A stretch of DNA of 64,000 nt from assembly GCA_947497495.1 (NCBI GenBank), contig CANMGT010000004.1:1-64000 (forward strand). Direction: 5' to 3'. The notes below the pieces were generated by a model. The model saw nothing but the letters and a program-made list of their open reading frames with translations, ran no database searches and was not told the origin of the DNA. Origin of the DNA: an uncultured Lentibacter sp. (GTDB taxonomy: Bacteria > Pseudomonadota > Alphaproteobacteria > Rhodobacterales > Rhodobacteraceae). The position numbers and the translations under genes are program-made. Shown piece after piece: positions 34,922 to 43,119 of this stretch (positions within the stretch are counted from its first letter, which is position 1; each line of letters opens with the position of its first letter).

Positions 34922-36928
34922 ATGGTTAACAACAACAAGATCCTTACGGTCTCCTACGGCACCTTCTCGTGCACGCTAGAGGGATTCGACGATTCTTTTG
35001 GCACTATGAAAGCCATTTCAGAGTATTTCCGCGACCTCGCAGCAGATGACCGCTACTTCGGCGCCGAGCCTCCGACGCCTGACGCCGAAATGCTGGCCCG
35101 TATCGCAGAACGCGAAATCTCGCGTCGCGTTGCCGCGCACCGTGAAGACAATACATATGTCTTGCGCGCCGATCCCGGCTCTGTTTTGCCCGTCGCCGCC
35201 AAAGCGGCTGCCACAGCTGTTGAAGATGCGACCATTGAGGCCCCAGTTTCAACACCAGCCGTGACACCAGAGCCCGCAGCCGCCCCTGCCGCTGCCGCTG
35301 CCGAACCCGTTGAGAAAACCGCGCCTGCAGTCGAGATCGTGCAACCAACTCCGATTGCAGAAGCCGCCGCCACGCCCGATCTCAGCGGCCTTTCGGCCCT
35401 CGTAGCCGAGAGCGTTGCCACAACAAACGACACGCTCAAGCCAGAACCTGCACCAGAAACTGCCGTTGAAGAGGTAGAAACAGCCGAGCTCGCAACCCCG
35501 TTGCGTCGGCAACCTGACCCGGAAAGCGTTGCCGCCAAACTGCAACGTATCCGAGACGTCGTCTCAAAAACCTCCGGTGAGAGCGACTATTCAGAAGACG
35601 AGCACGCAACTGAGTTGTTGCTGGATGACGAGGATGCAACCGCATCACTAGTGAGCGAGGACGCGCAAGACGAAGCCATCGACGAACTCGCCGCGATGCT
35701 TGCAAACGACACGCTTGAAACAAAAGCTGAAGAAGCTGCCGTTGAAGAACCTGCCGCCACAGAAGCTGACGCTGACCTCGACTTCGACTTCGAAGACGAA
35801 AATGACGCCGAAGGCGAAGACGATGACATCAACGCTCTTTTGAGAGAGATGAGCACTGATGACGAAATGTCTGATGAGGACGACTTTGAAGCCGAGGAAG
35901 ACAACCTTGAAGATGAGGCCGAAGTAGCCCCGCTGCGCGCCCGCGTTATCAAAATGAAGAAAGCCGACTTTGAAGCCGCCATTGCCGACGGATACATCGA
36001 AGAAGATGGTGAAGACGACGACGGCTTCGAAGACAGCGAAGACGACGGTGAAGATGACAACGCTGGCGTTTCAGACAAAAGCTCTTCAAGCCTCTCGGAC
36101 GACGACGAAGCCGAGCTTCTGAAAGAACTCGCCGAAGTCGAAGCCGAGTTGGGCCAAGCCTTTGACGAGGTTGAAGACGACTTCGACGACGCCGATGGCG
36201 ATGGCGAAGACACCGCCGGCAACCTCTTCAGCGATGACGCAGAAAGCGCATCCGCGCCACGCCGCGCCCGCCTGAAAGATGACACAGACGCCCAAATGGG
36301 CCGCATTCTTGAAGAAACCAACTCACAGCTTCAGGAAGAAACCGGCAAAGGCCGTCGCAACGCGATCGCCCATCTGCGCGCCGCCGTTGCGGCAACCGAA
36401 GCCGAGCGCGGCGCTGGCGGTGACCTTGGCGCCGATGGCCGCGACACGGAAGTCTACCGCGATGACCTTGAAACAGTTGTGCGCCCCCGCCGCCCCGCTG
36501 CGACCTCACATACAGCCCGCCCGTCAGCGCCTCTCAAGCTGGTGGCCGAGCAACGTATCGACACGCCAAAGCCGGAAACGCCAGTGCAGCCCCGCCGTGT
36601 GCGCACTCCGGCTCCGGCTGCCGTGAAGCCAACGCAAGACGATGAATTCGCTGACTATCTTGACGATGTCGGCGCCTATAACCTCGGTGAAGTGCTCGAA
36701 GCCGCGGCCTCTTACATGGCCTTCGTTGAGGGCCAGGAAGCCTTCTCGCGCCCGCAGTTGATGTCAAAACTCAATAGCACCGAGCACGCTGATACTTCCC
36801 GCGAAGACAGGCTGCGCTCGTTTGGCCAGCTGCTGCGCGAAGGCAAGATCCGCAAACTTGGCGGCGGCCGTTTTGAGGCCTCCGAGCATATCTCTTACCG
36901 CCCCGAAGTCCGCGTGGCCGGAGCATAA
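34922..36928 (+). CDS. Large acidic protein of unknown function
   Basis: The 668-residue protein has three parts. Residues 1-90 look folded and conserved (ILTVSYGTFSCTLEGFDDSF, then MKAISEYFRDLAADDRYFG). Residues about 95-230 are Ala/Pro/Glu/Val-rich, and about 230-450 are extremely Asp/Glu-rich, so probably disordered. The last ~95 residues fold again (FADYLDDVGAYNLGEVLEAA, then FSRPQLMSKLN and REDRLRSFGQLLREGKIRKL). I take the ATG at 34922 rather than the GTG at 34907. A TTGACA hexamer lies at 34818. There is no signal peptide or membrane segment. I recognise it only as a protein found in roseobacters. A strong terminator follows. Confidence 0.75.
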   Translation: MVNNNKILTVSYGTFSCTLEGFDDSFGTMKAISEYFRDLAADDRYFGAEPPTPDAEMLARIAEREISRRVAAHREDNTYVLRADPGSVLPVAAKAAATAVEDATIEAPVSTPAVTPEPAAAPAAAAAEPVEKTAPAVEIVQPTPIAEAAATPDLSGLSALVAESVATTNDTLKPEPAPETAVEEVETAELATPLRRQPDPESVAAKLQRIRDVVSKTSGESDYSEDEHATELLLDDEDATASLVSEDAQDEAIDELAAMLANDTLETKAEEAAVEEPAATEADADLDFDFEDENDAEGEDDDINALLREMSTDDEMSDEDDFEAEEDNLEDEAEVAPLRARVIKMKKADFEAAIADGYIEEDGEDDDGFEDSEDDGEDDNAGVSDKSSSSLSDDDEAELLKELAEVEAELGQAFDEVEDDFDDADGDGEDTAGNLFSDDAESASAPRRARLKDDTDAQMGRILEETNSQLQEETGKGRRNAIAHLRAAVAATEAERGAGGDLGADGRDTEVYRDDLETVVRPRRPAATSHTARPSAPLKLVAEQRIDTPKPETPVQPRRVRTPAPAAVKPTQDDEFADYLDDVGAYNLGEVLEAAASYMAFVEGQEAFSRPQLMSKLNSTEHADTSREDRLRSFGQLLREGKIRKLGGGRFEASEHISYRPEVRVAGA

Positions 36929-36971
36929 ACCCCAACCCTACTTACAGAACGACCCCTGACTGCTCAAACTC

Positions 36972-36999
36972 GGGCGCCCCTCGCGGGCGCCCATTTTTC
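36972..36999 (+). terminator. Rho-independent terminator after the acidic-protein gene
   Basis: GGGCGCCC-CTCGC-GGGCGCCC followed by ATTTTTC, 43 bases after the stop. The stem is 8 bp of pure GC. Confidence 0.85.
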
Positions 37000-37016
37000 T
37001 TGCCAGCCCTATATCG

Positions 37017-37044
37017 CCCTCCCATAGTCAAACCAATGGGAGGG
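37017..37044 (+). promoter_or_regulatory. Hairpin that buries the ribosome binding site of the TauD-like gene
   Basis: CCCTCCCAT (37017-37025), a ten-base loop, then the perfect complement ATGGGAGGG (37036-37044). The GGGAGGG in the 3' arm is the only good Shine-Dalgarno sequence for the ATG at 37050, so a folded leader would block translation. As DNA it could equally be an operator. No metabolite-binding riboswitch pattern is recognised. Confidence 0.55.
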
Positions 37045-37049
37045 AAAAC

Positions 37050-37856
37050 ATGCTCATCGAACCCGCTACAGGCCATTGCGGCGCAGAAATCCGCGAGGTT
37101 GATCTCAACGCGCTGACAGACAGCAGTTTCACCTCCCTGCAAGACGCGCTTTTCACCCATGGTGTCATCTTCTTGCGCGACCAAAGCCTCTCGCCAGAGG
37201 CCCACGTCGCCCTTGCGCAGCGCTTTGGCGAGATCGACATCAACCGCTTTTTCACCGCCGTAAAAGGCCACCCCGAGATCGCCGAAGTGCGCACAAAAGC
37301 CAGCCAGAAGAACGTCATCGGCGCGGGCTGGCACTCCGATCACTCCTATGACACGGCTCCGGCGATGTGCTCGATCCTTGCCGCGCGCGAGCTGCCAACC
37401 CACGGCGGCGACACGCTTTTTGCCTCGGCAGGCGCAGCTTACGACAACCTCTCAGACGGGCTGCGCGCTACGCTTGAAGGCCTCAAAGCTTGGCACTCCG
37501 ACGGCTCTTTCGCCAGTTCCAAGATATTTGATCAAGCCGATATGGAGCAAGCCGTCACCAAACCCAGCCTGCACCCCGTGGTCGTCAAACACCCGCAAAC
37601 CGGCCGCAAGGTGATCTTCGTAAACGGCGATTTCACCACGCATTTTGACGGCTGGACAGCCGCCGAAAGCGCGCCACTGCTCGCCTATCTCTACCGCTAT
37701 ATCAGCCAGCCCGCCTTCATGTGCCGCTTCCGCTGGTCTCAAGGCGCCGTCGCGATCTGGGACAACCGCCTCGTGCAACACCTCGCCGTCGCGGACTACC
37801 AAGGTCAGGCGCGGCTCATGCACCGCGTCACGGTCAAGGGCCAACCGCTAGGCTAA
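37050..37856 (+). CDS. TauD/TfdA family 2-oxoglutarate/Fe(II) dioxygenase
   Basis: The 268-residue enzyme has the iron triad His95-x-Asp97 (GWHSDHSYD) and distal His near 248, with His258/Arg259 (RLMHRVT) near the end. The Arg is the likely 2-oxoglutarate anchor. GDTLFASAGAAYDNLSDGLR is also typical. Relatives release sulfite from taurine or hydroxylate other small acids; the substrate is not evident, and no ABC importer is beside it. The start is fixed by GGGAGGG, which lies inside a perfect inverted repeat. Confidence 0.88.
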   Translation: MLIEPATGHCGAEIREVDLNALTDSSFTSLQDALFTHGVIFLRDQSLSPEAHVALAQRFGEIDINRFFTAVKGHPEIAEVRTKASQKNVIGAGWHSDHSYDTAPAMCSILAARELPTHGGDTLFASAGAAYDNLSDGLRATLEGLKAWHSDGSFASSKIFDQADMEQAVTKPSLHPVVVKHPQTGRKVIFVNGDFTTHFDGWTAAESAPLLAYLYRYISQPAFMCRFRWSQGAVAIWDNRLVQHLAVADYQGQARLMHRVTVKGQPLG

Positions 37857-37929
37857 ACCCTGAACAAATACGCGCCTTTGGGCCAAAAATGTCCCTAGAA
37901 AAACCGCATTGCCACGGCAGACTGCTCAC

Positions 37930-38265
37930 ATGGGAATCACGTTTCGCAAAGCACTCCTCAGCGCCTTGGGCAGCTCCGGGAAACCACTTGAGCAAATCGC
38001 GCAAGAGGCAGAAATCGCCCTTGAGCAGCTTGAAGCTCTGGTCTTGTCAGATGAAGCTATTTTTTCGGTCGATGATGCGATCAAAGTCGCGCAGAGTTTC
38101 GGAACTACTCTGGATCAGTTCCTTGAGGACAGCTCATTGTCAGGCCATGTTCAGATAGCGCAGCTCTACTCTTCGTTACCGCCTTTGCTAAAAGCTCAAC
38201 TCGAAGCCTATGCCCGAGAGCTTGCTGACGGGCTTGATCCGGCTCAGCCACCCAAGCCTCAATAG
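37930..38265 (+). CDS. Small HTH (Cro/C1-type) regulator
   Basis: The 111-residue protein has a helix-turn-helix-like core (ALLSALGSSGKPLEQIAQEA, then ALEQLEALVLSDEAIFSVDDAIKVAQSFG). The second half, from DQFLEDSSLSGHVQIAQLYSSL, matches the tail of short XRE-type proteins of Rhodobacterales. The ATG at 37930 was chosen over a TTG at 37909, though its ribosome binding site is weak. The next gene is a second HTH protein, about 120 bases downstream. The target is unknown. Confidence 0.65.
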   Translation: MGITFRKALLSALGSSGKPLEQIAQEAEIALEQLEALVLSDEAIFSVDDAIKVAQSFGTTLDQFLEDSSLSGHVQIAQLYSSLPPLLKAQLEAYARELADGLDPAQPPKPQ

Positions 38266-38352
38266 AAATGCGTTCTTGCAAAGACACCTGCAACCTCGTT
38301 TAAATCGCTGATATCGTATAAGTTGCGCCGAGCCTGACTCTCTGTCAAAACA

Positions 38353-38420
38353 ATGTGGAAAATATCTACATATGTGGAAACGAGCGCCATGATCTCCGAG
38401 AAAATTACACATTTGTGTAA
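38353..38420. promoter_or_regulatory. Cluster of operator-like repeats at the XRE gene start
   Basis: ATGTGGAAA occurs at 38353 and again at 38372, 19 bases apart. The first is part of an imperfect dyad ATGTGGA-N5-TCTACAT. A third dyad, TTACACA-TT-TGTGTAA (38405-38420), lies just inside the coding sequence. This fits autoregulation of the XRE gene but is untested. Confidence 0.4.
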
Positions 38421-39108
38421 ACTTAAGGGCATTACGCTTCGCGCTGCCTGTCAGGCTGCCGGGCTTAAATACTCCACTTTGCACGCCCAGATTGCAAACG
38501 ACAGGCCCATACCGTTTCTGACGATCGACAAACTCTCGCGCACGCTCAATGTGCCTGTGAGCTATTTCTCCGACCAGCAGCCTGTTTTCCAGTTTGAGCC
38601 ACCAAAAGACACACCCCAAAGCGCGCTGACCGTCACGCTCGAACGCGCAATCAACGAACACACCAAGGAGCTTGCAGGGCATGGCCTGCACATTAGCATC
38701 GACAGCGTCCTGGACTGGCTCGTCCAGAACGACTTCAGGCTCACAAACTCCGACTGGCTCAAAGACAGGATCGATCTATTTTACCCTCAAGATCCGGATG
38801 AGCCGATGATCTACCCTGCGCGTATCGGCGAGCAGAGCCTTTCATCCCAGTTTCTCGGCCTGAAAAACGGCGCAGCATTCGAAGATTACCTGACCAAGGT
38901 CGACTCCACCTACATCAAACGCATTGCCGCAGATTACGCTGAAGTCGCGCATCGCAAATACAGCGTTACCGATCAGGCTATTGATGTCACGCTCAATGAC
39001 GCGCGTGTGCGCGGAAGCTACCGAAGGCTGCTCGCGGGCGTTACCGATCCGGAAGGGCAGGATTACACGCTAGTGTTTTGCCGTCTCATCCGTTTCATCA
39101 ATGGTTAA
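38389..39108 (+). CDS. XRE-family regulator with C-terminal sensor-like domain
   Basis: The 239-residue protein has an N-terminal Cro/C1 HTH (KITHLCKLKGITLRAACQAAG, then YSTLHAQIANDRPIPFLTIDKLSRTL) and a C-terminal 130-residue domain. The C-terminal domain ends GSYRRLLAGVTDPEGQDYTLVF, which resembles a PAS fold; this is inference. I chose ATG 38389, with GGAAACGAG upstream, because an ATG at 38353 would lie inside repeated operator-like sequence. It converges with the next gene, overlapping its 3' end by 39 bases. Confidence 0.72.
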   Translation: MISEKITHLCKLKGITLRAACQAAGLKYSTLHAQIANDRPIPFLTIDKLSRTLNVPVSYFSDQQPVFQFEPPKDTPQSALTVTLERAINEHTKELAGHGLHISIDSVLDWLVQNDFRLTNSDWLKDRIDLFYPQDPDEPMIYPARIGEQSLSSQFLGLKNGAAFEDYLTKVDSTYIKRIAADYAEVAHRKYSVTDQAIDVTLNDARVRGSYRRLLAGVTDPEGQDYTLVFCRLIRFING

Positions 39109-39747
39109 GAGGTGAAGCAAATCAACCTTTTCCATATACCAGAGCACCTGATCATCCGTGTGCATATATGGCTTGGGGTCGTTCCATCTTAGGGCATAAT
39201 GCGTGATCATGGGAAAGCCGAACAGCTGCTGCATGCCCCGATGTTCAGAGCGCGACATCGCATACATCCAGTTGAAGTTAGGCCAGGTCATCGCCGCAAG
39301 AACAACGGACAACCGCCCGAATTCTTTCAAAGCGCGTAGCTTTCCGCGCCCTTCGTCAGAAAAGTAAAGCTCTCCGAAGTAGATAAGGTTGCCTTTCAGC
39401 CGTGCATTCACGGGTGCGGCGACTTCTTTGAGTGGCCGGTCAAGCCCGAACTGCCCGCCAGACACCCGATGCATGTAGTCACTAAAACTCTCGTCACCCA
39501 GCTCAATAGACTTAGCCGCCAACCCTCCGACAACCTTCCCATCTCGCGTTAGAAATATCCAAAATGCTTTGCCAAGAGTGAAATCATTGCGCCGCAAGTC
39601 AAACATCGGCGAGCGCAGAGGTTTGCCTGTCTCTTTTACAAGCGTCTCGACTTCAGCAAAATTATCTGTCGCCACAACATCATAGCCAAGCTCTTTGAGC
39701 TTCGCCAAATGCGCGGCGGCACGGCTCGTCAAATCCATCTGAAACAT
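39070..39747 (-). CDS. Protein of unknown function, GNAT-like
   Basis: The 225-residue soluble protein has no family I can name. The middle resembles an acetyltransferase fold: a strand DGKVVGGLAAKSIEL, then IYFGELYFSDEGRGKLRALK, where the RGxxR-type turn could bind acetyl-CoA. Next comes WPNFNWMYAMSRSEHRGMQQ. The N-terminal Leu/Glu-rich helices and the C-terminal QVLWYMEKVDLLHLL are distinct. It is convergent with the XRE regulator, with a 39-base overlap, so the pair may be functionally linked. Function is not assigned. Confidence 0.6.
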   Translation of the reverse strand: MFQMDLTSRAAAHLAKLKELGYDVVATDNFAEVETLVKETGKPLRSPMFDLRRNDFTLGKAFWIFLTRDGKVVGGLAAKSIELGDESFSDYMHRVSGGQFGLDRPLKEVAAPVNARLKGNLIYFGELYFSDEGRGKLRALKEFGRLSVVLAAMTWPNFNWMYAMSRSEHRGMQQLFGFPMITHYALRWNDPKPYMHTDDQVLWYMEKVDLLHLLTIDETDETAKH

Positions 39748-39949
39748 CTACGTCACTCTGCCCGAATACTGCCTGAGCGTTTTTGTTCGCCCTTGGCAAG
39801 CTTGATGCACCAGTCAGGCGCGCAATGCAACTATAAGCAGATACAGGCGCAAACGCGCCAAACTGGCTGCTGGCGTCGGCTGAGAGGGCTAATCTGCTTG
39901 AGGGAGAGGCCTGAAACCCGGCGAGGGCAACCCGCGAAAACGCAGGTAT

Positions 39950-40036
39950 TGGTGCGGTCGGAGGGACTCGAACCCTCACGAGTGTTACCTCACAGCGACC
40001 TCAACGCTGCGCGTCTACCAATTCCGCCACGACCGC
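39950..40036 (-). tRNA. tRNA-Leu (anticodon GAG)
   Basis: Read on the minus strand, the 87-base molecule starts GCGGTCG, has a D-arm with GGTAGACGC, anticodon stem CAGCG with loop TTGAGGT (anticodon GAG at 40002-40000), a long class II variable arm, and T-loop GGTTCGAGTCC. It ends in the pairing CGACCGC, discriminator A and an encoded CCA. The acceptor stem is 7 bp and perfect. Confidence 0.97.
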
Positions 40037-40057
40037 AAGTCTTGACTGGTGAGCGGC

Positions 40058-40086
40058 GTCTTAGCGCGCGCTTGCGCGGATGTGAA
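40058..40086 (-). promoter_or_regulatory. Possible sigma-70 promoter of tRNA-Leu
   Basis: On the minus strand TTCACA (40086-40081) and TAAGAC (40063-40058) are separated by 17 bases, 22 bases before the mature tRNA 5' end. The match is moderate. Confidence 0.35.
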
Positions 40087-40131
40087 GAGAAAATAAGCCT
40101 CGCTGGCAGAATTAATCTCGTAGGCTGTCTC

Positions 40132-40608
40132 TCAAAGCCGCTTCCAGCGCCTGCCCAGCGCGAAAAGCCCCACAGCCCCAAGCCCTAAAACAACGCCAAA
40201 TCCCAGTGTTTCATGGCCCACCAGCAGAACATCCGACAGGAGGCGCCCCGGCAGCAGCGTAAACAGCCCGGCGCCAAGCAAGCCCGAGACGGAGCCAAGC
40301 AGCGCCGCCTTATGGCCGCAGATGTCGCCCGCCCGCGCGCGCTGCACCGCCAAAACCAGCGTAACCAGCGTAACCAGCGACAAAATGTGAATCGGGCTCC
40401 AAGCCCCCCAAAGCCTGATCGTGCTGATCCAGAACGAACTCAGCGCCGTTACAGCCATCGCGAAAACCCATACCTGCCCAAAGAGCCTGTGCCGCGCGTC
40501 GCCCTTGCGGCGCAGCAACATCACAGGCGTTATGGCAACGGCCAGCAGTGCCGCCGCCAAGTGCAGCTGTATGGCGAGGGGCGCGGTTAGGATCGGCTCT
40601 AAAGTCAT
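40132..40608 (-). CDS. DUF2306 membrane protein
   Basis: The 158-residue protein has four transmembrane segments with conserved histidines in HRLFGQVWVFAM, SPIHILSL and CGHKAALLG, which is the DUF2306 pattern. These His residues could bind haem or metal, but no function is established. The ATG at 40608 is opposite the LytTR gene, 69 bases away, so the two share a control region. Confidence 0.82.
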   Translation of the reverse strand: MTLEPILTAPLAIQLHLAAALLAVAITPVMLLRRKGDARHRLFGQVWVFAMAVTALSSFWISTIRLWGAWSPIHILSLVTLVTLVLAVQRARAGDICGHKAALLGSVSGLLGAGLFTLLPGRLLSDVLLVGHETLGFGVVLGLGAVGLFALGRRWKRL

Positions 40609-40677
40609 GTGAAAGCTCCTTTGTCTTAGCTTGGAATTGGGCCTGCAAATGGGCTAAGACAGCACAAGGCCGGTGTC

Positions 40678-41490
40678 ATGCACCGCTGCACCCAAACGCG
40701 AGACAAATACGTGAACGACAGCCCATCGCATTACGCGCTTCGTGAAACGCGACGCTACTTTACCACGCCGCGCGCCCTGCTTGCGCTGGCGGCGGTTGCT
40801 GTGCTGCTCGCGCTGTCCGGCCCCTTTGGCACCCTGTCGATGCGCTTTCCCGCGCGTCTCGCCTACTGGGCCTTCACCGTCCCGCTCACCTTCGGGCTGG
40901 GCGGGTATATCTCGGCCTACATGGGCCAGCGCTTTGCCAGTGCGACGAACACATGGGCCGCGCCTGTGGCCGTGGCCTTCAGCACAGCCCTCGGCGTGAC
41001 GGCTCTGGTGATGCTGCTCAACTGGCTCGCCTTTGGCCTGGCCCCGACAGACCCCGCCTATCTGGCTGGCCTTGCCGCCTCCGTGCTTGCGACGGCTGCG
41101 ATCGTGGCGCTAGCGCTGCATTACTTTTCCCACAGTACGCCGGACAGTACGCCGGACAGCGCGCCTGAAGGCCCGCCTGCCCTGCTTCAACGGCTCGAGC
41201 TGGCCAAGCGCGGCCCGCTGGTAAGCCTGTCGATGCAGGACCACTACGTTGACGTCGTCACAACAAAAGGCGCCTCGCTTGTGCTGATGCGCCTGTCCGA
41301 CGCGATCAACGAAACAGGCTCAAACACTGGCATGCAGGTGCACCGCTCGCATTGGGTTGCGCTCGATCAAGTTGCCAGCGTCACCCGCGAGGGCGACAAG
41401 GCGCGCATCACCCTCAAAGACGGGCGCGACATCCCCGCCTCGCGCAGCTATATTCCGGCCCTGAAAGACGCGGGGTTGTTACCGAAGTGA
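40678..41490 (+). CDS. Membrane-anchored LytTR DNA-binding regulator
   Basis: The 270-residue protein has four predicted membrane helices (residues about 33-155) and a C-terminal LytTR domain ([22 protein letters not shown], then [20 protein letters not shown]) ending [18 protein letters not shown]. Such proteins bind direct repeats at promoters. A short perfect direct repeat codes for [10 protein letters not shown] between the two parts. ATG 40678 has AAGG upstream; GTG 40711 is an alternative. It is divergent from the DUF2306 gene, which is its likely target, and is followed by lipB. Confidence 0.85.
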   Translation: MHRCTQTRDKYVNDSPSHYALRETRRYFTTPRALLALAAVAVLLALSGPFGTLSMRFPARLAYWAFTVPLTFGLGGYISAYMGQRFASATNTWAAPVAVAFSTALGVTALVMLLNWLAFGLAPTDPAYLAGLAASVLATAAIVALALHYFSHSTPDSTPDSAPEGPPALLQRLELAKRGPLVSLSMQDHYVDVVTTKGASLVLMRLSDAINETGSNTGMQVHRSHWVALDQVASVTREGDKARITLKDGRDIPASRSYIPALKDAGLLPK

Positions 41491-41498
41491 GCGAACAG

Positions 41499-42149
41499 AT
41501 GATCGAATGGAAAGTAAGCGACGGACTGACAGACTACGCCGAGGCCCTCGCCTTCATGGAGGCGCGCGTGGCCCAGATCCGCGACGGCACAGCGCCCGAG
41601 TGCATCTGGTTGCTCGAGCACCCGCCGCTCTACACGGCAGGCACCTCTGCCAAGCCTGAAGACTTGGTCGCCCCCGAGCGCTTCCCCGTCTACGAAGCCC
41701 GTCGCGGCGGACAATACACCTACCACGGGCCGGGCCAGCGGGTTGTCTACGTGATGCTCGATGTTGCCAAACGCGGACGCGACGTGCGCTGCTTTGTGCG
41801 TGATCTGGAGGCCTGGGTGATCAAAACCCTCGCCGAGTTCAACGTGACAGGCGAAATCCGCGAGGGCCGCGTTGGCGTCTGGGTACAACGCGACGACAAG
41901 CCGCTCACGGCATCAGGCGCACCTCAGGAAGACAAAGTCGCCGCCATCGGCATCCGGCTGCGCAAATGGGTCAGCTTCCACGGCATTTCCATCAACGTCG
42001 AGCCGGACTTGGAGCACTTCAGTGGCATCGTGCCCTGTGGCATCACCGAGCATGGCGTCACATCGCTGGTAGACTTGGGCCTGCCCGTCGGCATGGATGA
42101 CCTCGACGCAGCCCTGCGAAAAACCTTTGTAAATGTCTTTGAAGACTGA
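41499..42149 (+). CDS. lipB: Lipoyl(octanoyl) transferase
   Basis: The 216-residue enzyme moves octanoyl from acyl carrier protein to lipoate-dependent enzymes. It has [15 protein letters not shown] near residue 70, Lys146 in [17 protein letters not shown], and the catalytic Cys180 in FSGIVPCGI. The ATG at 41499 lies 8 bases after the LytTR stop. A GTG at 41487 is possible but has no ribosome binding site. The product also serves the lipoyl H-protein of the glycine cleavage system, whose P-protein gene is at the end of the window. Confidence 0.95.
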   Translation: MIEWKVSDGLTDYAEALAFMEARVAQIRDGTAPECIWLLEHPPLYTAGTSAKPEDLVAPERFPVYEARRGGQYTYHGPGQRVVYVMLDVAKRGRDVRCFVRDLEAWVIKTLAEFNVTGEIREGRVGVWVQRDDKPLTASGAPQEDKVAAIGIRLRKWVSFHGISINVEPDLEHFSGIVPCGITEHGVTSLVDLGLPVGMDDLDAALRKTFVNVFED

Positions 42150-42269
42150 GCAAAACTTCGCCAAGCCAGCGCTTGCTGCGACAAATCACCCGAACACTAT
42201 CAGTTGAAACCGGGCGGCTTCCGGATATATCAAGGGAGCTGAATATTTTGCAATCCAACGAGGTTACAC

Positions 42270-42728
42270 ATGAAAACTCTCCTGACAACGACAGCGGCCC
42301 TTTTGGCACTTTCCGCCCCTGCCCTCGCTGAAGGCGACGCGGAAAAAGGCGAAAAAGCATTCAAGAAATGCAAAGCCTGCCACATGATCGTCTCTGATGA
42401 CGGTGAAACGATTTACAAAGGCGGCAAAACCGGCCCGAACCTCTACGGCGTGATTGGCCGCGTTGCGGGCACAGCCGAAGGCTTCAAATACGGCAACGGC
42501 CTGAAAGACGCCGCCGCAGCCGAGTTTGTTTGGACAGAAGAAGAGCTGGCCGCCTACGTTGTCGACGCCAAAGCCTGGTTGGGTGACAAAGGCTATGCCA
42601 CCAAGTCAAAAATGAGCTTCAAACTCAAGAAGGGCGGCGAAGACGTAGCAGCCTATCTCGCCTCTGTTGGCCCCGCCATGGAAGAAGCCGAGACAGAAGC
42701 TGAAGAAACCACAACTTCAAGCGACTGA
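42270..42728 (+). CDS. Periplasmic c-type cytochrome (c2-like)
   Basis: The 152-residue protein has a signal peptide (cleaved after ALA, residue 20), a single haem site CKACH (Cys34, Cys37, His38) and Met115 in KSKMSFKL as the sixth ligand. A Glu/Thr-rich tail follows. GAGG precedes the ATG. It is most like the c2/c550 class that shuttles electrons to cytochrome oxidase. ctaD lies 1 kb downstream, but other genes intervene. A strong terminator follows. Confidence 0.9.
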   Translation: MKTLLTTTAALLALSAPALAEGDAEKGEKAFKKCKACHMIVSDDGETIYKGGKTGPNLYGVIGRVAGTAEGFKYGNGLKDAAAAEFVWTEEELAAYVVDAKAWLGDKGYATKSKMSFKLKKGGEDVAAYLASVGPAMEEAETEAEETTTSSD

Positions 42729-42746
42729 TCTTTCGCTGATTGCATC

Positions 42747-42782
42747 AAGGCGCCCTGTCTTCTGACACGGGCGCCTTTTTTG
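42747..42782 (+). terminator. Rho-independent terminator after the cytochrome c gene
   Basis: AAGGCGCCCTGTC-TTC-TGACACGGGCGCCTT forms a stem of about 12 bp and is followed by TTTTTTG. Confidence 0.9.
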
Positions 42783-42888
42783 TGCGCAAAGCCCAATGCT
42801 TCGGGCCGCATTTTCAAAAATCGATGAGAACAGGAACATCCTGCCGCTGGCGAACGGCATCAAGCGCGCTTTCAGCGGCGTGGCGGCG

Positions 42889-43065
42889 TCACTTCTTGTC
42901 GCGCGCGGCTTTTTCTTCACGGGTCAGCTTGTTGTTCCAAACGTTGTTGCTCAGGCCGAGTTCGGCTGCCAGAGGTTTGGTCTTGCCAACTTTGACTTCG
43001 CCACCCTTGTTCAGGAATTCCTGAATAAGCGCGTCATCCGTGGTTTCTTTGGGGACATGTTTCAT
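42889..43065 (-). CDS. Small conserved hydrophilic protein
   Basis: The 58-residue protein begins MKHVPKETTDDALIQEFLNK and ends LTREEKAARDKK, with GGEVKVGKTKPLAAELGLSN between. The codon use matches its neighbours, and similar short Lys-rich proteins occur in Rhodobacterales. It has no signal peptide or membrane segment and looks like a compact HTH-sized domain. The ribosome binding site is weak. The function is unknown. Confidence 0.65.
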   Translation of the reverse strand: MKHVPKETTDDALIQEFLNKGGEVKVGKTKPLAAELGLSNNVWNNKLTREEKAARDKK

Positions 43066-43119
43066 GCGCCAAGCCTAGCCCCTGCGCCAAGTGGTTGCAA
43101 CACGGCTCACACGCCTCGT

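Noticed and set aside
41138..41162. Tandem repeat in the LytTR gene as a mobile or phase-variable tract
   Set aside because: It is only two 12-base units plus a partial one, in frame, and codes for a linker between the membrane and DNA-binding parts. This is ordinary linker expansion.
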